Assembly: GCF_030345095.1 (NCBI RefSeq)
Contig: NZ_CP128360.1
Coordinates: 5,084,001 to 5,148,000, forward strand
DNA: 64,000 bases
Direction: 5' to 3'
From: Solwaraspora sp. WMMA2056
GTDB lineage: Bacteria; Actinomycetota; Actinomycetes; Mycobacteriales; Micromonosporaceae
The notes beneath the pieces are model-generated. The model did not search any database, was not told the DNA's origin, and was given only the letters and a program-made list of their open reading frames with translations. Both the position numbers and the translations under genes were made by a program. The number at the start of each line of letters is the position of its first letter. The stretch's first letter is position 1. This document shows, piece by piece, positions 1-9,375 of the stretch.

Positions 1-673
1 CCTTCAGCGGCGGCGCGTGCAGCACCGCCACCCGGTGCGCGTCGGGCAGCAGCGTGGGCAGTGTGTCGAGCAGCCCCCGGCCGACCAGTACGTCGTACGG
101 GCGGTCACCAGGCACCGGGATGCGGGTCGTGGCGTCCATCGACGCCGAGCCTAGTCGCTGCCCGTCGTCGGTGGCCCGCAACAGCGTCGCGATCTCCTCG
201 GCGACCTCCTGCGGGGTCCGGCCGTCGGTGGCCACCCGGTGGGTGGCTACCTGCTCGTACAGCGGCCGGCGCTGCTCCATCAGGTGTTTGAGGGTCGCCC
301 GGGGGTTGAGCGCCAACAACGGGCGGCCGGCGCCGAGCCCGACCCGGCGGGCCGCGTCGGCCAGCTCGACGCTCAGGTAGACCACCGTATGGCCGGCCAG
401 CAGCGCCCGGTTCGCCTCGGCCAGGACCGCACCGCCGCCCAGGGCCAGCACCCCGGCGCAGGTGCGCAGCGCGTCGCTTACGGCGGCCTGCTCCAACTCC
501 CGGAAATGCGCCTCGCCGTCGTCGACGAAGATCTCCGGGATGGGTTTGCCGGCGGCGGCGACGATCTCCGTGTCGGTGTCGCGGAACTCGCAGCCCAGCA
601 GCGCGGCCAACGCCTCACCGGTGCTGGTCTTGCCGGCCCCGGGCGCGCCGACCAGCACACACACCGGTGCCAT
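1..673 (-). CDS. aroK-aroB: Fused shikimate kinase / 3-dehydroquinate synthase (AroK-AroB), 3' end outside window
   Basis: Two steps of the shikimate pathway sit in one reading frame. Residues 1 to about 173 are a shikimate kinase: P-loop GAPGAGKT at 9-16, the shikimate-binding DTD at 32-34, an FRELE motif, LGGG and the RRPLYEQ lid. The frame then passes through a short linker with no stop codon into the N-terminus of 3-dehydroquinate synthase; a Met at residue 179 (base 139) is where a free AroB would start. The visible AroB part runs to the window edge (YDVLVGRGLLDTLP, then HRVAVLHAP). The start ATG overlaps the aroC stop in TGATG, so it is translated with aroC. In most actinobacteria aroK and aroB are separate genes; an in-frame fusion is what the sequence shows here. 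Confidence 0.9.
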   Translation of the reverse strand, partial: MAPVCVLVGAPGAGKTSTGEALAALLGCEFRDTDTEIVAAAGKPIPEIFVDDGEAHFRELEQAAVSDALRTCAGVLALGGGAVLAEANRALLAGHTVVYLSVELADAARRVGLGAGRPLLALNPRATLKHLMEQRRPLYEQVATHRVATDGRTPQEVAEEIATLLRATDDGQRLGSASMDATTRIPVPGDRPYDVLVGRGLLDTLPTLLPDAHRVAVLHAPPLK

Positions 674-1851
674 CAGCGGATCACCAGATGGTCCAGGTAG
701 CCGCCGAGGTTGCGGCGGATCTCGGCGACCGAGTCGCCGCCGAACTTCTCGGTCAGCGCCTCGGCGAGCACCAGCGCCACCATCGACTCGGCCACCACCG
801 CCGCCGCCGGGACGGCACAGACGTCGGAACGCTGGTTGATCGCCGTCGCCGGCTCACCGGTGGTGACGTCCACTGTCGACAGCGCCCGGTTCAGCGACGA
901 GATCGGCTTCATCGCCGCCCGTACCCGCAGTGGTTCACCGGTGCTGATCCCGCCCTCCAGGCCGCCGGCCCGGTCGGTCACCCGTCGGACCCCCGACGCG
1001 GTGGGGATGATCTCGTCGTGGGCGACCGAGCCACGTGAGCGGGCCTGCTGCCAGGCGTCACCGATCTCCACACCCTTGATCGCCTGGATCGACATCAGCG
1101 CGGTGGCGAGCCGGGCGTCCAGCTTGCGGTCCCACTGCACGTGGCTGCCCAGCCCCGGCGGTACGCCGTAGGCGAGCACCTCCACGATGCCGCCGAGGGT
1201 GTCGGCGTCGGACTTCGCCGCGTCGACCTCGGCGACCATGCGGGCGCTCGCCTCCGGGTCGAGGCAGCGCAGCGGGTCGGCGTCGACCCGTTCGGCGTCC
1301 TCCGGGCGTGGCTGCAGCCCCGGCTTGGCCGCGACCGACCCCAGCTCGACCACGTGCGAGACGATCTCGATGCCGAGTGCCTGGCGGCACAGCGCCCGGG
1401 CGACCGTACCGACCGCGACCCGGGCCGCGGTCTCCCGCGCGCTGGCCCGCTCCAGGATCGGCCGCGCGTCGGTGTGGCCGTACTTCTGCATCCCGGCCAG
1501 GTCGGCGTGCCCTGGCCGGGGCCGGGTCAGCGGGGCGTTGCGGGCCTGGCCGGCCAGCTCGTCCGGGTCGACCGGATCGGCCGCCATCACCGTGCGCCAC
1601 TTCGGCCACTCCGAGTTGCCGACCCGGATCGCCACCGGGCTGCCCAGCGTCACCCCGTGCCGCAGACCGCCGATGATCTCGATCTCGTCCTGTTCGAAGG
1701 CCATCCGCGCACCCCGGCCGTAGCCGAGTCGGCGGCGGGCCAGCTCGCGGCCGATCTCGGCGCTGGTCACCTCGACGCCGGCGGGAACGCCTTCGAGGAG
1801 GGCCACCAGCGCGGGGCCATGGGATTCACCTGCAGTCAGCCAGCGCAACAC
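673..1851 (-). CDS. aroC: Chorismate synthase
   Basis: Last step of the shikimate pathway, EPSP to chorismate, with reduced FMN as cofactor. The 392-residue product has the normal family length. It begins with the family signature [19 protein letters not shown] and contains [12 protein letters not shown], the [12 protein letters not shown] region and, near the C-terminus, [15 protein letters not shown] and [11 protein letters not shown] chose the GTG at 1851 (M-L-R-W-L-T) because the homologous N-terminus starts there. The frame stays open upstream, but that part is not family-like. There is no clear Shine-Dalgarno sequence, so it may be leaderless. It is the first gene of aroC-aroKB. Confidence 0.95.
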   Translation of the reverse strand: MLRWLTAGESHGPALVALLEGVPAGVEVTSAEIGRELARRRLGYGRGARMAFEQDEIEIIGGLRHGVTLGSPVAIRVGNSEWPKWRTVMAADPVDPDELAGQARNAPLTRPRPGHADLAGMQKYGHTDARPILERASARETAARVAVGTVARALCRQALGIEIVSHVVELGSVAAKPGLQPRPEDAERVDADPLRCLDPEASARMVAEVDAAKSDADTLGGIVEVLAYGVPPGLGSHVQWDRKLDARLATALMSIQAIKGVEIGDAWQQARSRGSVAHDEIIPTASGVRRVTDRAGGLEGGISTGEPLRVRAAMKPISSLNRALSTVDVTTGEPATAINQRSDVCAVPAAAVVAESMVALVLAEALTEKFGGDSVAEIRRNLGGYLDHLVIR

Positions 1852-2026
1852 GTCGGAAAGTGTGCCACGACCGGGCCGGCGGCCGGCACCGCGCGGCCCG
1901 GCCGTCCCGCCCTCCGGACACCACGGCGTGATGCGGCAGGCACCCGCCGCGGACACCACGAACGTGGCGCACCCATGAGACGGCGGCCGGCCCGACCTAC
2001 CGTACGGTTGGTGGGATTCCGGGGGG

Positions 2027-3226
2027 GTGGCCACCGTGCCGTACGACGTCCGCCGCCGACCGGCGGTGCTGCTCGTCCTGCTGGGCGCGGTCACCGCGGT
2101 CGGTCCGCTGTCGATCGACATGTACCTGCCGGCGTTTCCGGCGATCAGTGACGACCTCGGTGCGGCACCGGCCCGGGTGCAGCTGTCGCTGACCGCCTGT
2201 CTGATCGGCGTCGCCCTCGGCCAACTTGTCGGCGGTCCGCTCAGCGACCGGTGGGGCCGGCGTCGACCGGTGCTGGTGGGCACGGCCGGATACGTCGTGG
2301 TCAGCCTGGCCTGCGCGCTGGCGCCGACCGCCGAGGCGCTCGCCGGGCTGCGCCTGGCGCAGGGTTTCGCCGGTGGCATCGGGGTGGTGGTCGCCCGCGC
2401 CGTCGTGCGGGACCTCTACTCCGGTGCCGACGCGGTGCGGTTCTTCTCCCGGCTGTTGATCATCTTCGGGGTGGCGCCGATCGCCGCACCGGCGCTCGGC
2501 GCGGTGGTGCTGCGGTTCACCTCCTGGCGGGGCATCTTCGTCGCCCTGGCGGTGATCGCCGCGCTGCTCGCCGTCGTGCTCGCCCGGTGGCTGCCGGAAA
2601 CCCTTCCGGTGCAGCGCCGCAACCCCGACGGGTTGGCCGGGACCGCCCGGGCGGTGCGGCTGCTGCTGACCGACCGGGCCTTCGTCGGCTACGCGCTGAC
2701 CCAGGGCCTGGCCTTCGCCGGACTGTTCACCTACATCGCCGGGTCGCCGTACGTGCTGCAGGACGGGTTCGGGTTGTCCGCCGCCGCGTACAGCGTGGTG
2801 TTCGGGGTCAACGCGATCGGGTTGATCGGTCTCGGCCAGCTCAACGCCCGGCTGGTGGGCCGCCACGGGCCACGCCGGCTGTTCGTCGGCGCGCTGGTCG
2901 CCGGGCTGGCCGCCGCCGGGCTGCTGGTCGCCGGGGCCGGCACCGGCACGCTGGTGCTGGTGCTGGTGCCGCTGGCGGTGTATGTCGCCACCGTCGGGAT
3001 GCTGATGCCCAACGGCACCGCGTTGGCGTTGGAGCACCACGCCCGGCACGCCGGGACCGCCGCCGCCCTGCTGGGTGCCACCGGCTCCGGGATCGGCGCG
3101 CTGGCCGCCCCGCTGGTCGGGCTGGCCGGCACCGGCGACGCGCTACCGATGGCGCTGATCATCTGCGGTGCGGCCGGGCTGTCACTGGTCGCCGTGCTGA
3201 CGCTGACCGGGCGCGACCGTGGCTGA
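2027..3226 (+). CDS. MFS drug-efflux transporter, Bcr/CflA type
   Basis: A 399-residue 12-helix major facilitator. The first helix carries the Bcr/CflA hallmark [12 protein letters not shown], followed by the loop motif [14 protein letters not shown] between helices 2 and 3 (MFS motif A). Proton-coupled export of drugs such as bicyclomycin or chloramphenicol is the usual family role; the substrate here is unknown. It is divergent from aroC and its last 45 bases overlap the tail of aroE on the other strand. Start is GTG 2027 behind a run of G residues; GTG 2036 is also possible. Confidence 0.85.
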   Translation: MATVPYDVRRRPAVLLVLLGAVTAVGPLSIDMYLPAFPAISDDLGAAPARVQLSLTACLIGVALGQLVGGPLSDRWGRRRPVLVGTAGYVVVSLACALAPTAEALAGLRLAQGFAGGIGVVVARAVVRDLYSGADAVRFFSRLLIIFGVAPIAAPALGAVVLRFTSWRGIFVALAVIAALLAVVLARWLPETLPVQRRNPDGLAGTARAVRLLLTDRAFVGYALTQGLAFAGLFTYIAGSPYVLQDGFGLSAAAYSVVFGVNAIGLIGLGQLNARLVGRHGPRRLFVGALVAGLAAAGLLVAGAGTGTLVLVLVPLAVYVATVGMLMPNGTALALEHHARHAGTAAALLGATGSGIGALAAPLVGLAGTGDALPMALIICGAAGLSLVAVLTLTGRDRG

Positions 3227-4090
3227 CCGGGCGGCGTGCAGCGCCGCCCGCATCGCCGGCACCGGCGCGGCGACCCCGGTGAACTGTTCGAACTGGCCGA
3301 TCGCCTGGGCGAGCAGCAGGTCGAGACCGGACACCACACGGCAGCCGGCGGCGGCCGCCGCCGTGGCAAGCGGGGTCGGCCAGGGGTCGTAGATGGCGTC
3401 GAAGCAGACCGTCGCAGGTGTCCAGCCCAGCAGGCCGGCGAGCGGGTCGGCGACGCCTTTGGGCACGGTCGACACCACCACGTCGACGGCCTCGGCCAGG
3501 GCGGCGTGGTCGTCCCAGCCGACACCGGTGACCGGGACCGCGAGGGCGTCGGCGACCGGGGCCAGATCGGCGATCGCGGCCGCGCGACGGGCCACCACCT
3601 GCACCTGACCGGCGCCGAGGGCGGCGGCGGCGGCCAGCGCGGCCCGCGCGGTACCGCCGGCACCGAGGACGGTGAACCGCGCCCCGGCACCGACTCCGGC
3701 CTCCCGCAGCACCGCGACCATCCCGCCGACGTCGGTGTTGTCGGCCGACCAGGTGCCGTCGGGTCGGCGTACCAGGGTGTTGGCCGCGCCGATCGCGGCC
3801 GCCACCGGCGTGGCCCGGTCGGCCACCGCGAGCGCCGCCTCCTTGAGCGGCATGGTGACCGACAGGCCGGCCCACTGCGGGCCCAGGCCGGCGATCAGGT
3901 CGGCCAGTTGCGACTCGGCGCACTCGATCGCGGTGTAGTGCCAGTCGGTCAGTCCGGCGGCCCGGTACCCGGCGTTGTGGATCACCGGGGAGAGCGAGTG
4001 GGCGATCGGCGTGCCGAGCACCGCGGCCCGGTGCCTGTCGACCGGACGGGCCCCGGTACGGGACCCGCCGGGCAGGTCAGAGGATGCCAT
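3182..4090 (-). CDS. aroE: Shikimate dehydrogenase
   Basis: Reduces 3-dehydroshikimate to shikimate with NADPH. The shikimate-binding HSLSP motif is at residues 31-35, the catalytic lysine lies in MPLKEAAL, and the Rossmann glycine motif is VLGAGGTARAAL. I chose ATG 4090, giving 302 residues and a 14-base overlap with the end of mltG; an in-frame ATG at 4120 would add 10 residues. The C-terminal tail (about the last 14 residues) overlaps the convergent MFS gene and is rich in Gln and Arg, unlike conserved AroE ends. It is separated from aroC-aroKB by the MFS gene. Confidence 0.92.
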   Translation of the reverse strand: MASSDLPGGSRTGARPVDRHRAAVLGTPIAHSLSPVIHNAGYRAAGLTDWHYTAIECAESQLADLIAGLGPQWAGLSVTMPLKEAALAVADRATPVAAAIGAANTLVRRPDGTWSADNTDVGGMVAVLREAGVGAGARFTVLGAGGTARAALAAAAALGAGQVQVVARRAAAIADLAPVADALAVPVTGVGWDDHAALAEAVDVVVSTVPKGVADPLAGLLGWTPATVCFDAIYDPWPTPLATAAAAAGCRVVSGLDLLLAQAIGQFEQFTGVAAPVPAMRAALHAARSATVAPGQRQHGDQ

Positions 4091-5273
4091 TCCGTCGGGC
4101 GATCTCGATGTTCGCGTCATGTTCCTCGACGGTGGTGGCGAACGCCGAGCGGCCCTCCTTGTCGATGGCGACGAAGAAGACCCAGTCCTCGTCCGGCGGG
4201 TTGACCGACCCTTCGAGCGCGGCCCGGCCAGGGTTGTTGATCGGCGTGGGTGGCAGCCCGCTGTGGGCGTGGGTGCTGTACGGGTTGTTCGCGTCGTACA
4301 GCTCCTCCCGGGTCATGTCCTTGGACGCCTTGGTCGGCTTGCCGGTCAGCTCCCAGTAGTAGTTGACCGTCACGTCGAACTGCAGACAGCTGCAGGGGAA
4401 GGTCTCGCTGTAGACCCGGTTGTAGGCCACCCGGGCGACCTTGGCGAGGTCCTCGGCGATGCCCGCCTCGGCCTGGGCCAGCGACGCCACGATCAATGCC
4501 TCGTACGGGCTGATCCCGCCCCGCTCCGCCTGGACCTGTTCGGCGTACTCCATCTCGCCGGTGACGGTCAGGAACCGGTCGACCATCAGGGTGAGGATCT
4601 CCGGGGCGGTGACGTTCGGATCGAAGTCGTAGGTGTCGGGGAAGAGGAAGCCCTCCGCCGACGCGGTGACCTGCTCGCCGTCGGTCCGGGTGAGCCACCA
4701 GTCGGGCACGCCGAGGGCCAGGGGGTCCTGCGCGGCGGCGGCGAACTCCTCGGCCGGGATGTCGGTCGCTTCGGCCAGCGCCTGGTAGATCTGCTTGGCG
4801 GTGCGCCCCTCCGGGATGGTGACCCGGTTGGAAACCTTGTTCTCCAGGTCGAGCAGCAGACTCAGCGCGGTCGCCGCGCTCATCTCCAGACGCAGGTTGT
4901 AGAAGCCCGGTTGGATGTTCTGGCTGCGGGAGTTCGAGCGCGCCTCGTTGGTGAAGGCCTTGGTGCTCTTGATCACCCCGGCTTCGACCAGGGTGTTGCC
5001 GATGTCGGTGGCGGAGTCACCGGGACGGACCTGCACGACCACCTGGCCGGTGCCGCCGCCGTCGTAGTCGGGGGTGGCGAAGTAGTTCTGCAGCCGGTCG
5101 AAGCCGTACCAGACACCACCGCCGAGCACACCGAGCATCAGCAGGGTGACCAGCAGGGCCGCAGCGGTCTTGCCGCGCCCGCCGCCGCCCGAGGACTTGC
5201 GGCGCGCGCCACGACGGTGCCGGCCCTTGTCGGCCCGGTCCTCGAAAGCGAGGTCCAGTTCGTCGATCATCAC
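4077..5273 (-). CDS. mltG: Endolytic murein transglycosylase MltG (YceG family)
   Basis: Predicted inner-membrane lytic transglycosylase that cuts nascent glycan strands and sets their length. The 398-residue protein has a basic cytoplasmic N-terminus (KGRHRRGARRK), one membrane helix near residues 35-57, a LysM-like/YceG extracellular region and the conserved end with TPINNPG and a DWVFFVAI-type strand. The catalytic glutamate is expected in the VASLAQAEAG segment, equivalent to E218 of E. coli. Its ATG overlaps the ruvX stop (ATGA). Genes alaS, ruvX, mltG and aroE form one tight co-directional run. Confidence 0.93.
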   Translation of the reverse strand: MMIDELDLAFEDRADKGRHRRGARRKSSGGGGRGKTAAALLVTLLMLGVLGGGVWYGFDRLQNYFATPDYDGGGTGQVVVQVRPGDSATDIGNTLVEAGVIKSTKAFTNEARSNSRSQNIQPGFYNLRLEMSAATALSLLLDLENKVSNRVTIPEGRTAKQIYQALAEATDIPAEEFAAAAQDPLALGVPDWWLTRTDGEQVTASAEGFLFPDTYDFDPNVTAPEILTLMVDRFLTVTGEMEYAEQVQAERGGISPYEALIVASLAQAEAGIAEDLAKVARVAYNRVYSETFPCSCLQFDVTVNYYWELTGKPTKASKDMTREELYDANNPYSTHAHSGLPPTPINNPGRAALEGSVNPPDEDWVFFVAIDKEGRSAFATTVEEHDANIEIARRNGIL

Positions 5274-5767
5274 ATCCGCCTCCGCTGCGCGTCCAGCCAG
5301 CTCTGCAGGATCTCCACGGCGGCCGCCTGGTCGACCACCGCGCGCTGGCGCCGTCCTCGTACGCCCCGCTCCGACAGCCTACGGCTAGCGACCACCGTCG
5401 ACATCCTTTCGTCGGTCATCAGGACCGGAATCGGCGAAATCGCCACGCTCAGTGAGCGGACGTACGCGCTGACGGCATCGGCCGCCGGGCCGTGACGACC
5501 GGCGAGGTTCACCGGCAGGCCGACGATAACCTCCCGTACCTCGTGTTCGCTGACTATCTGGACAATTCTGGCAATATCGGCTGGAACGGTAGTGTCTCCG
5601 GTACCGGCGGTCGACAGGTCGCGCTGCACCGTCAGCAACGGAGTGGCCAGGATGCCGTCCGGATCGCTGATCGCCAGCCCGACCCGGACCTGACCCACGT
5701 CCACCCCGAGCCGGCGCCCACGAACGAACCCGTACGGCGCCGACCCGCCCGTCTCCGCCCGGGTCAC
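5270..5767 (-). CDS. ruvX: Pre-16S rRNA nuclease / Holliday junction resolvase-like protein RuvX (YqgF)
   Basis: A 165-residue RNase H-fold protein. It has the first acidic motif in [15 protein letters not shown], the [11 protein letters not shown] strand, the acidic DERMST motif and a C-terminal [14 protein letters not shown] helix that ends the active site. YqgF/RuvX is known for maturation of the 5' end of 16S rRNA; a resolvase role is annotated from fold similarity. The start is GTG 5767 in a GTGA overlap with the end of alaS. Length is normal for the family. Confidence 0.93.
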   Translation of the reverse strand: MTRAETGGSAPYGFVRGRRLGVDVGQVRVGLAISDPDGILATPLLTVQRDLSTAGTGDTTVPADIARIVQIVSEHEVREVIVGLPVNLAGRHGPAADAVSAYVRSLSVAISPIPVLMTDERMSTVVASRRLSERGVRGRRQRAVVDQAAAVEILQSWLDAQRRRM

Positions 5768-8448
5768 GGCGCCTCGGCGATCGCCTTCTCGACGGCGACC
5801 AGCAGACTCGCCGCCTCCGCCGCCGGCAGGCCACCGCCCTGGGCCAGGTCGGCGTTGCCGCCACCCCGGCCGTGCAGCGCGCCCTTGACCAGATCAGCGG
5901 CGGCCACACCACGCGCCTTGGCCGCCGCGTTCACCGCCACCACCAGCGACGCCTTGCCGTTGGAGCGGGCCACCACCGCGACCACCCCCGGCCGGGCCGG
6001 ATCGATCTTGCCCCGGATCTCCTGAGCCAGCGTGCGCACGTCGTTGCCGCCCGCACCGTCGGGCGCCTCGGTGCCGACGTACGCCACCCCACGAAGGTCA
6101 CGGGCCTGCGCCGCGAGCGCCGCCGCGCCGCCCAGCACCAGCTGCGCCCGCAGCTTCTCCAGCTCCTTCTCCGCGTCGCGCAGCTGGGTGACGGTCTGCT
6201 GCACCCGGTCGGCCACCTGCTCGGACGGCACCCGGTACAGCTCGGCGAGCCGGGCGACCAGCAGGTGCTCACGGGCCAGGAAGTTGAACGCGTCGATCCC
6301 GACCAGTGCCTCCACCCGGCGGACCCCGGACCCGATCGACGACTCGGACAGGATCTTGACCAGGCCCAGCTGACCGGAACGGGTGACGTGGGTGCCGCCG
6401 CACAGCTCCCGGGCGTAGTCGCCGACCTCGACCACCCGCACCTCGTCGCCGTACTTCTCACCGAACAGCGCCATCGCGCCGAGCCGCCGCGCCTCCTCCT
6501 GCGAGGTGATGAACGCGTTGACCTCCAGGTCACGCAGCAGCACCTCGTTGACCTGCTGCTCGATGTCGACAAGCACCGACGGCGGCACCGCGCCGGGGGT
6601 GTTGAAGTCGAACCGCAGCCGACCCGGCGCGTTCAGCGAACCCGCCTGAGTGGCCGACTCACCGAGGAAGTTGCGCATCGTCTGGTGCACCAGGTGGGTC
6701 GCGGTGTGCGACCGCGAGATCGCCCGGCGACGCGCGATGTCGATCTCGGCGTACCCGGTCTCCCCCGTGCGCACCTCGCCACGGACCACCCTCGCCTTGT
6801 GCACGACCAGCCCCGGAACCGGGGACTGGACGTCGAAGATCTCGACCTCGCCGGCACCCACGGTCAGCCGACCGGTGTCCGGCTGCTGACCACCGCCCTC
6901 GGCGTAGAACGGCGTACTGTCGAGCACCAACTCGATCACGTCGCCCTCGCCCGCGACCGGCAGCGACACACCGCCCGCGCCGAGCACCGCCCGCACCCGC
7001 GACTCCCGCGCGACCTCGGCGTACCCGGTGAAGTCCACCGCCCCACCGGCGTCGAGCACCCCCCGGTACGCCGACATGTCGACGTGCCCGGTCTTGCGCG
7101 CCTGCGCGTCCGCCTTGGCCCGCGCCCGCTGCTCGGACATCAACCGGCGGAACCCGTCGGAATCCACCGACAGCCCCTGCTCGGCGGCGATCTCCAAGGT
7201 CAGGTCGATCGGGAAACCGTAGGTGTCGTGCAGCTGGAACGCCTTGTCACCGGAGAGCTTCGCGCCGCCGGCCGTCTTCGTCTCGGAGATGGCCAGGTCC
7301 AGGATCGTCGTCCCGGAACGCAGCGTCGACAGGAACGCGTCCTCCTCGGCGTAGGCGTACGTCGAGATCCGCTCGAAGTCGGCCGCCAGCTCCGGATACG
7401 ACGGCGCCATGCAGTCGCGGGCCACCGGAAGCAGCTCCGGCAACGCCCGGTCCTGCCAGCCGAGCAGCCGCACCGACCGGATCGCCCGCCGCATGATCCG
7501 GCGCAACACGTAGCCACGACCCTCGTTGCTCGGGGTCACCCCGTCGCCGATGAGCATCAGCGAGGTCCGCACGTGGTCGGCGATCACCCGCAGCCGTACG
7601 TCGTCGGGGTGCGACTCGCTCGCCGCCTGACCGGAGCCGGCACCGTACCGCTTGCCGGTCAGCTGGGCGGCCCGGTCCAGGATCGGGCGTACCTCGTCGA
7701 TCTCGTAGAGGTTGTCCACCCCCTGCAGGATGGAGGCGATCCGCTCCAGGCCCATGCCGGTGTCGATGTTCTTCTTCGGCAGGTCCCCGACGATGTCGAA
7801 GACCTCCTTGCTCTGCACGTTGGTGATCTCGTACTGCATGAAGACCAGGTTCCAGAACTCCAGGAACCGGTCCTCGTCGACCTCCGGACCGCCGTCGGGC
7901 CCGTACGCCGGACCCCGGTCGTAGTACAGCTCCGAACACGGCCCCGCCGGGCCGGGGATGCCCATCGACCAGAAGTTGTCCTTGTTGCCCCGGCGCACGA
8001 TCCGGTGCGCCGGCACCCCGGTCTGCCGCCAGATGTCGGCGGCCTCGTCGTCGTCGAGGTAGACCGTCACCCAGATCCGCTCCGGGTCCATGCCGAACCC
8101 GCCCTGCTCCACCGGCTTGGTCGACAGGTCCCAGGCGAGCGGGATCGCGCCCTGCTTGAAGTAGTCGCCGAACGAGAAGTTGCCGTTCATCTGGAAGAAC
8201 GTGCCGTGCCGTGAGGTCTTGCCGACCTCGTCGATGTCCGGCGTCCGGATGCACTTCTGCACGCTCGTCGCCCGCTGGAACGGCGGGGTGCGCTGGCCGA
8301 GGAAGTACGGCACGAACTGCACCATGCCCGCGTTGATGAACAGCAGGTTCGGGTCATCGATCGCGGGCAGCGGAGCGGACGGCACCACGGCGTGGCCGTT
8401 GGCCTCGAAGTGCGCGAGGAACCGCCGCTTGATCTCCGCCGTTTTCAC
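5764..8448 (-). CDS. alaS: Alanyl-tRNA synthetase
   Basis: Charges tRNA-Ala and hydrolyses mischarged Ser- and Gly-tRNA-Ala. The 894-residue product has full family length: N-terminal class II catalytic core (starts [19 protein letters not shown], with [19 protein letters not shown]), an editing domain with the HTATHLVHQ zinc-type HxxxH, the CGGTHV motif, and a C-terminal DHHA1-type domain ending [14 protein letters not shown]. Its ATG overlaps the stop of the upstream 101-residue membrane protein gene (ATGA), and its stop overlaps ruvX. Confidence 0.97.
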   Translation of the reverse strand: MKTAEIKRRFLAHFEANGHAVVPSAPLPAIDDPNLLFINAGMVQFVPYFLGQRTPPFQRATSVQKCIRTPDIDEVGKTSRHGTFFQMNGNFSFGDYFKQGAIPLAWDLSTKPVEQGGFGMDPERIWVTVYLDDDEAADIWRQTGVPAHRIVRRGNKDNFWSMGIPGPAGPCSELYYDRGPAYGPDGGPEVDEDRFLEFWNLVFMQYEITNVQSKEVFDIVGDLPKKNIDTGMGLERIASILQGVDNLYEIDEVRPILDRAAQLTGKRYGAGSGQAASESHPDDVRLRVIADHVRTSLMLIGDGVTPSNEGRGYVLRRIMRRAIRSVRLLGWQDRALPELLPVARDCMAPSYPELAADFERISTYAYAEEDAFLSTLRSGTTILDLAISETKTAGGAKLSGDKAFQLHDTYGFPIDLTLEIAAEQGLSVDSDGFRRLMSEQRARAKADAQARKTGHVDMSAYRGVLDAGGAVDFTGYAEVARESRVRAVLGAGGVSLPVAGEGDVIELVLDSTPFYAEGGGQQPDTGRLTVGAGEVEIFDVQSPVPGLVVHKARVVRGEVRTGETGYAEIDIARRRAISRSHTATHLVHQTMRNFLGESATQAGSLNAPGRLRFDFNTPGAVPPSVLVDIEQQVNEVLLRDLEVNAFITSQEEARRLGAMALFGEKYGDEVRVVEVGDYARELCGGTHVTRSGQLGLVKILSESSIGSGVRRVEALVGIDAFNFLAREHLLVARLAELYRVPSEQVADRVQQTVTQLRDAEKELEKLRAQLVLGGAAALAAQARDLRGVAYVGTEAPDGAGGNDVRTLAQEIRGKIDPARPGVVAVVARSNGKASLVVAVNAAAKARGVAAADLVKGALHGRGGGNADLAQGGGLPAAEAASLLVAVEKAIAEAP

Positions 8449-8750
8449 CGGACGTCCTCCTGGGGGAATATCTCGTCGTCGCCGATGCGTGGGTCGCCCC
8501 GCAGCTCGGCGAACTGGTCATCGAACGCCACGCCCTCGGCGAACGCGGCCTGGATCTGTTGCTCACGCTCGGCCATGCCGTCACGGACGTCTTCCACGAA
8601 GGTACGGACCGACTCCACCAGACCACCAGCGGATTCCGACAGCGACGAGGCGATCCCGGCAGGGGTGTACGACTGGGCGGTCCGGGTGAGTTTGCGCACC
8701 ACCAGCGCACCGACAGCGAGGCCGACGCCGAGCCAGAGCAGGCGTTTCAT
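8445..8750 (-). CDS. Small membrane-anchored protein, DUF6167-like
   Basis: A 101-residue protein that starts [18 protein letters not shown], a single N-terminal helix that could be a membrane anchor, followed by a polar region with an amphipathic segment ([20 protein letters not shown]) and an acidic tail. It sits directly before alaS with an ATGA overlap, the usual place of DUF6167 proteins in actinomycetes. Function is unknown. I assign the family from position, length and layout, not from a search. Confidence 0.7.
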   Translation of the reverse strand: MKRLLWLGVGLAVGALVVRKLTRTAQSYTPAGIASSLSESAGGLVESVRTFVEDVRDGMAEREQQIQAAFAEGVAFDDQFAELRGDPRIGDDEIFPQEDVR

Positions 8751-8766
8751 GACAGCGTCCTCCCGG

Positions 8767-9228
8767 TCATCCGGCGTTGCGCCGGGCCGCCCGGCGTCGC
8801 TGCTTGAGTTCGGCGCGGACGTCGCGCTCGGCTTCGGCGTTGCGCCGGGCGGAGGCGGCCCGACGTACGCCGTACCCGAAGGCGGCCACCTTGACCAGCG
8901 GATTGGCCGCCGCGGCCGAGACCACAGTGGCCAGGTTGGCCACATTGGCGGTCACGTTCTGGGCGTGCGAAGTCATCGTGTCGATCTTGGCAAGCTGGAT
9001 GTTCACGCCGTCGAGGGTCGTGTGCATCTGTCCGAGAGCGGTGTTCACGTTCTCGACCGAGGCGTTCACCTGGCCGAGCAGCGGCCCGGTCCGGTCGTTG
9101 AGGTCGTTGATCGCCCGGGTCGCCGCGTCCACCGTGTGCCGCAGTCGCAGAATCGGCACCGCCAGCACGAGCACGAGCATCAGGAACGCCCCGGCGGCCA
9201 CCAGTGCCGCGATCTGTCCACCGTCCAT
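8767..9228 (-). CDS. DUF948 family membrane protein
   Basis: A 153-residue protein with an N-terminal membrane helix (ALVAAGAFLMLVLVLAVPIL), then a long stretch of hydrophobic/Asn heptad-like repeats (for example VNASVENVNTALGQMHTTL) typical of DUF948, which looks like a coiled coil similar to methyl-accepting receptors, and a basic C-terminus (RAELKQRRRAARR). Role unknown. I chose ATG 9228 (MDGGQ) over an earlier in-frame start at 9258. It lies 16 bases before the DUF6167-like gene and is probably co-transcribed with it and alaS. Confidence 0.78.
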   Translation of the reverse strand: MDGGQIAALVAAGAFLMLVLVLAVPILRLRHTVDAATRAINDLNDRTGPLLGQVNASVENVNTALGQMHTTLDGVNIQLAKIDTMTSHAQNVTANVANLATVVSAAAANPLVKVAAFGYGVRRAASARRNAEAERDVRAELKQRRRAARRNAG

Positions 9229-9375
9229 GCCTGCCTGTCCTCCTCGTTCACCAACCACCTGCCACGCCGGCCGCGCACCCCGGCGCCAGCGTCGGTCGTC
9301 GTCGCTGCTCCGCCGCAGTACGCACCGGACGCGGCGCCACCGGTGCAGACCCTACCGTCCGTGACGGAGGTCCGC

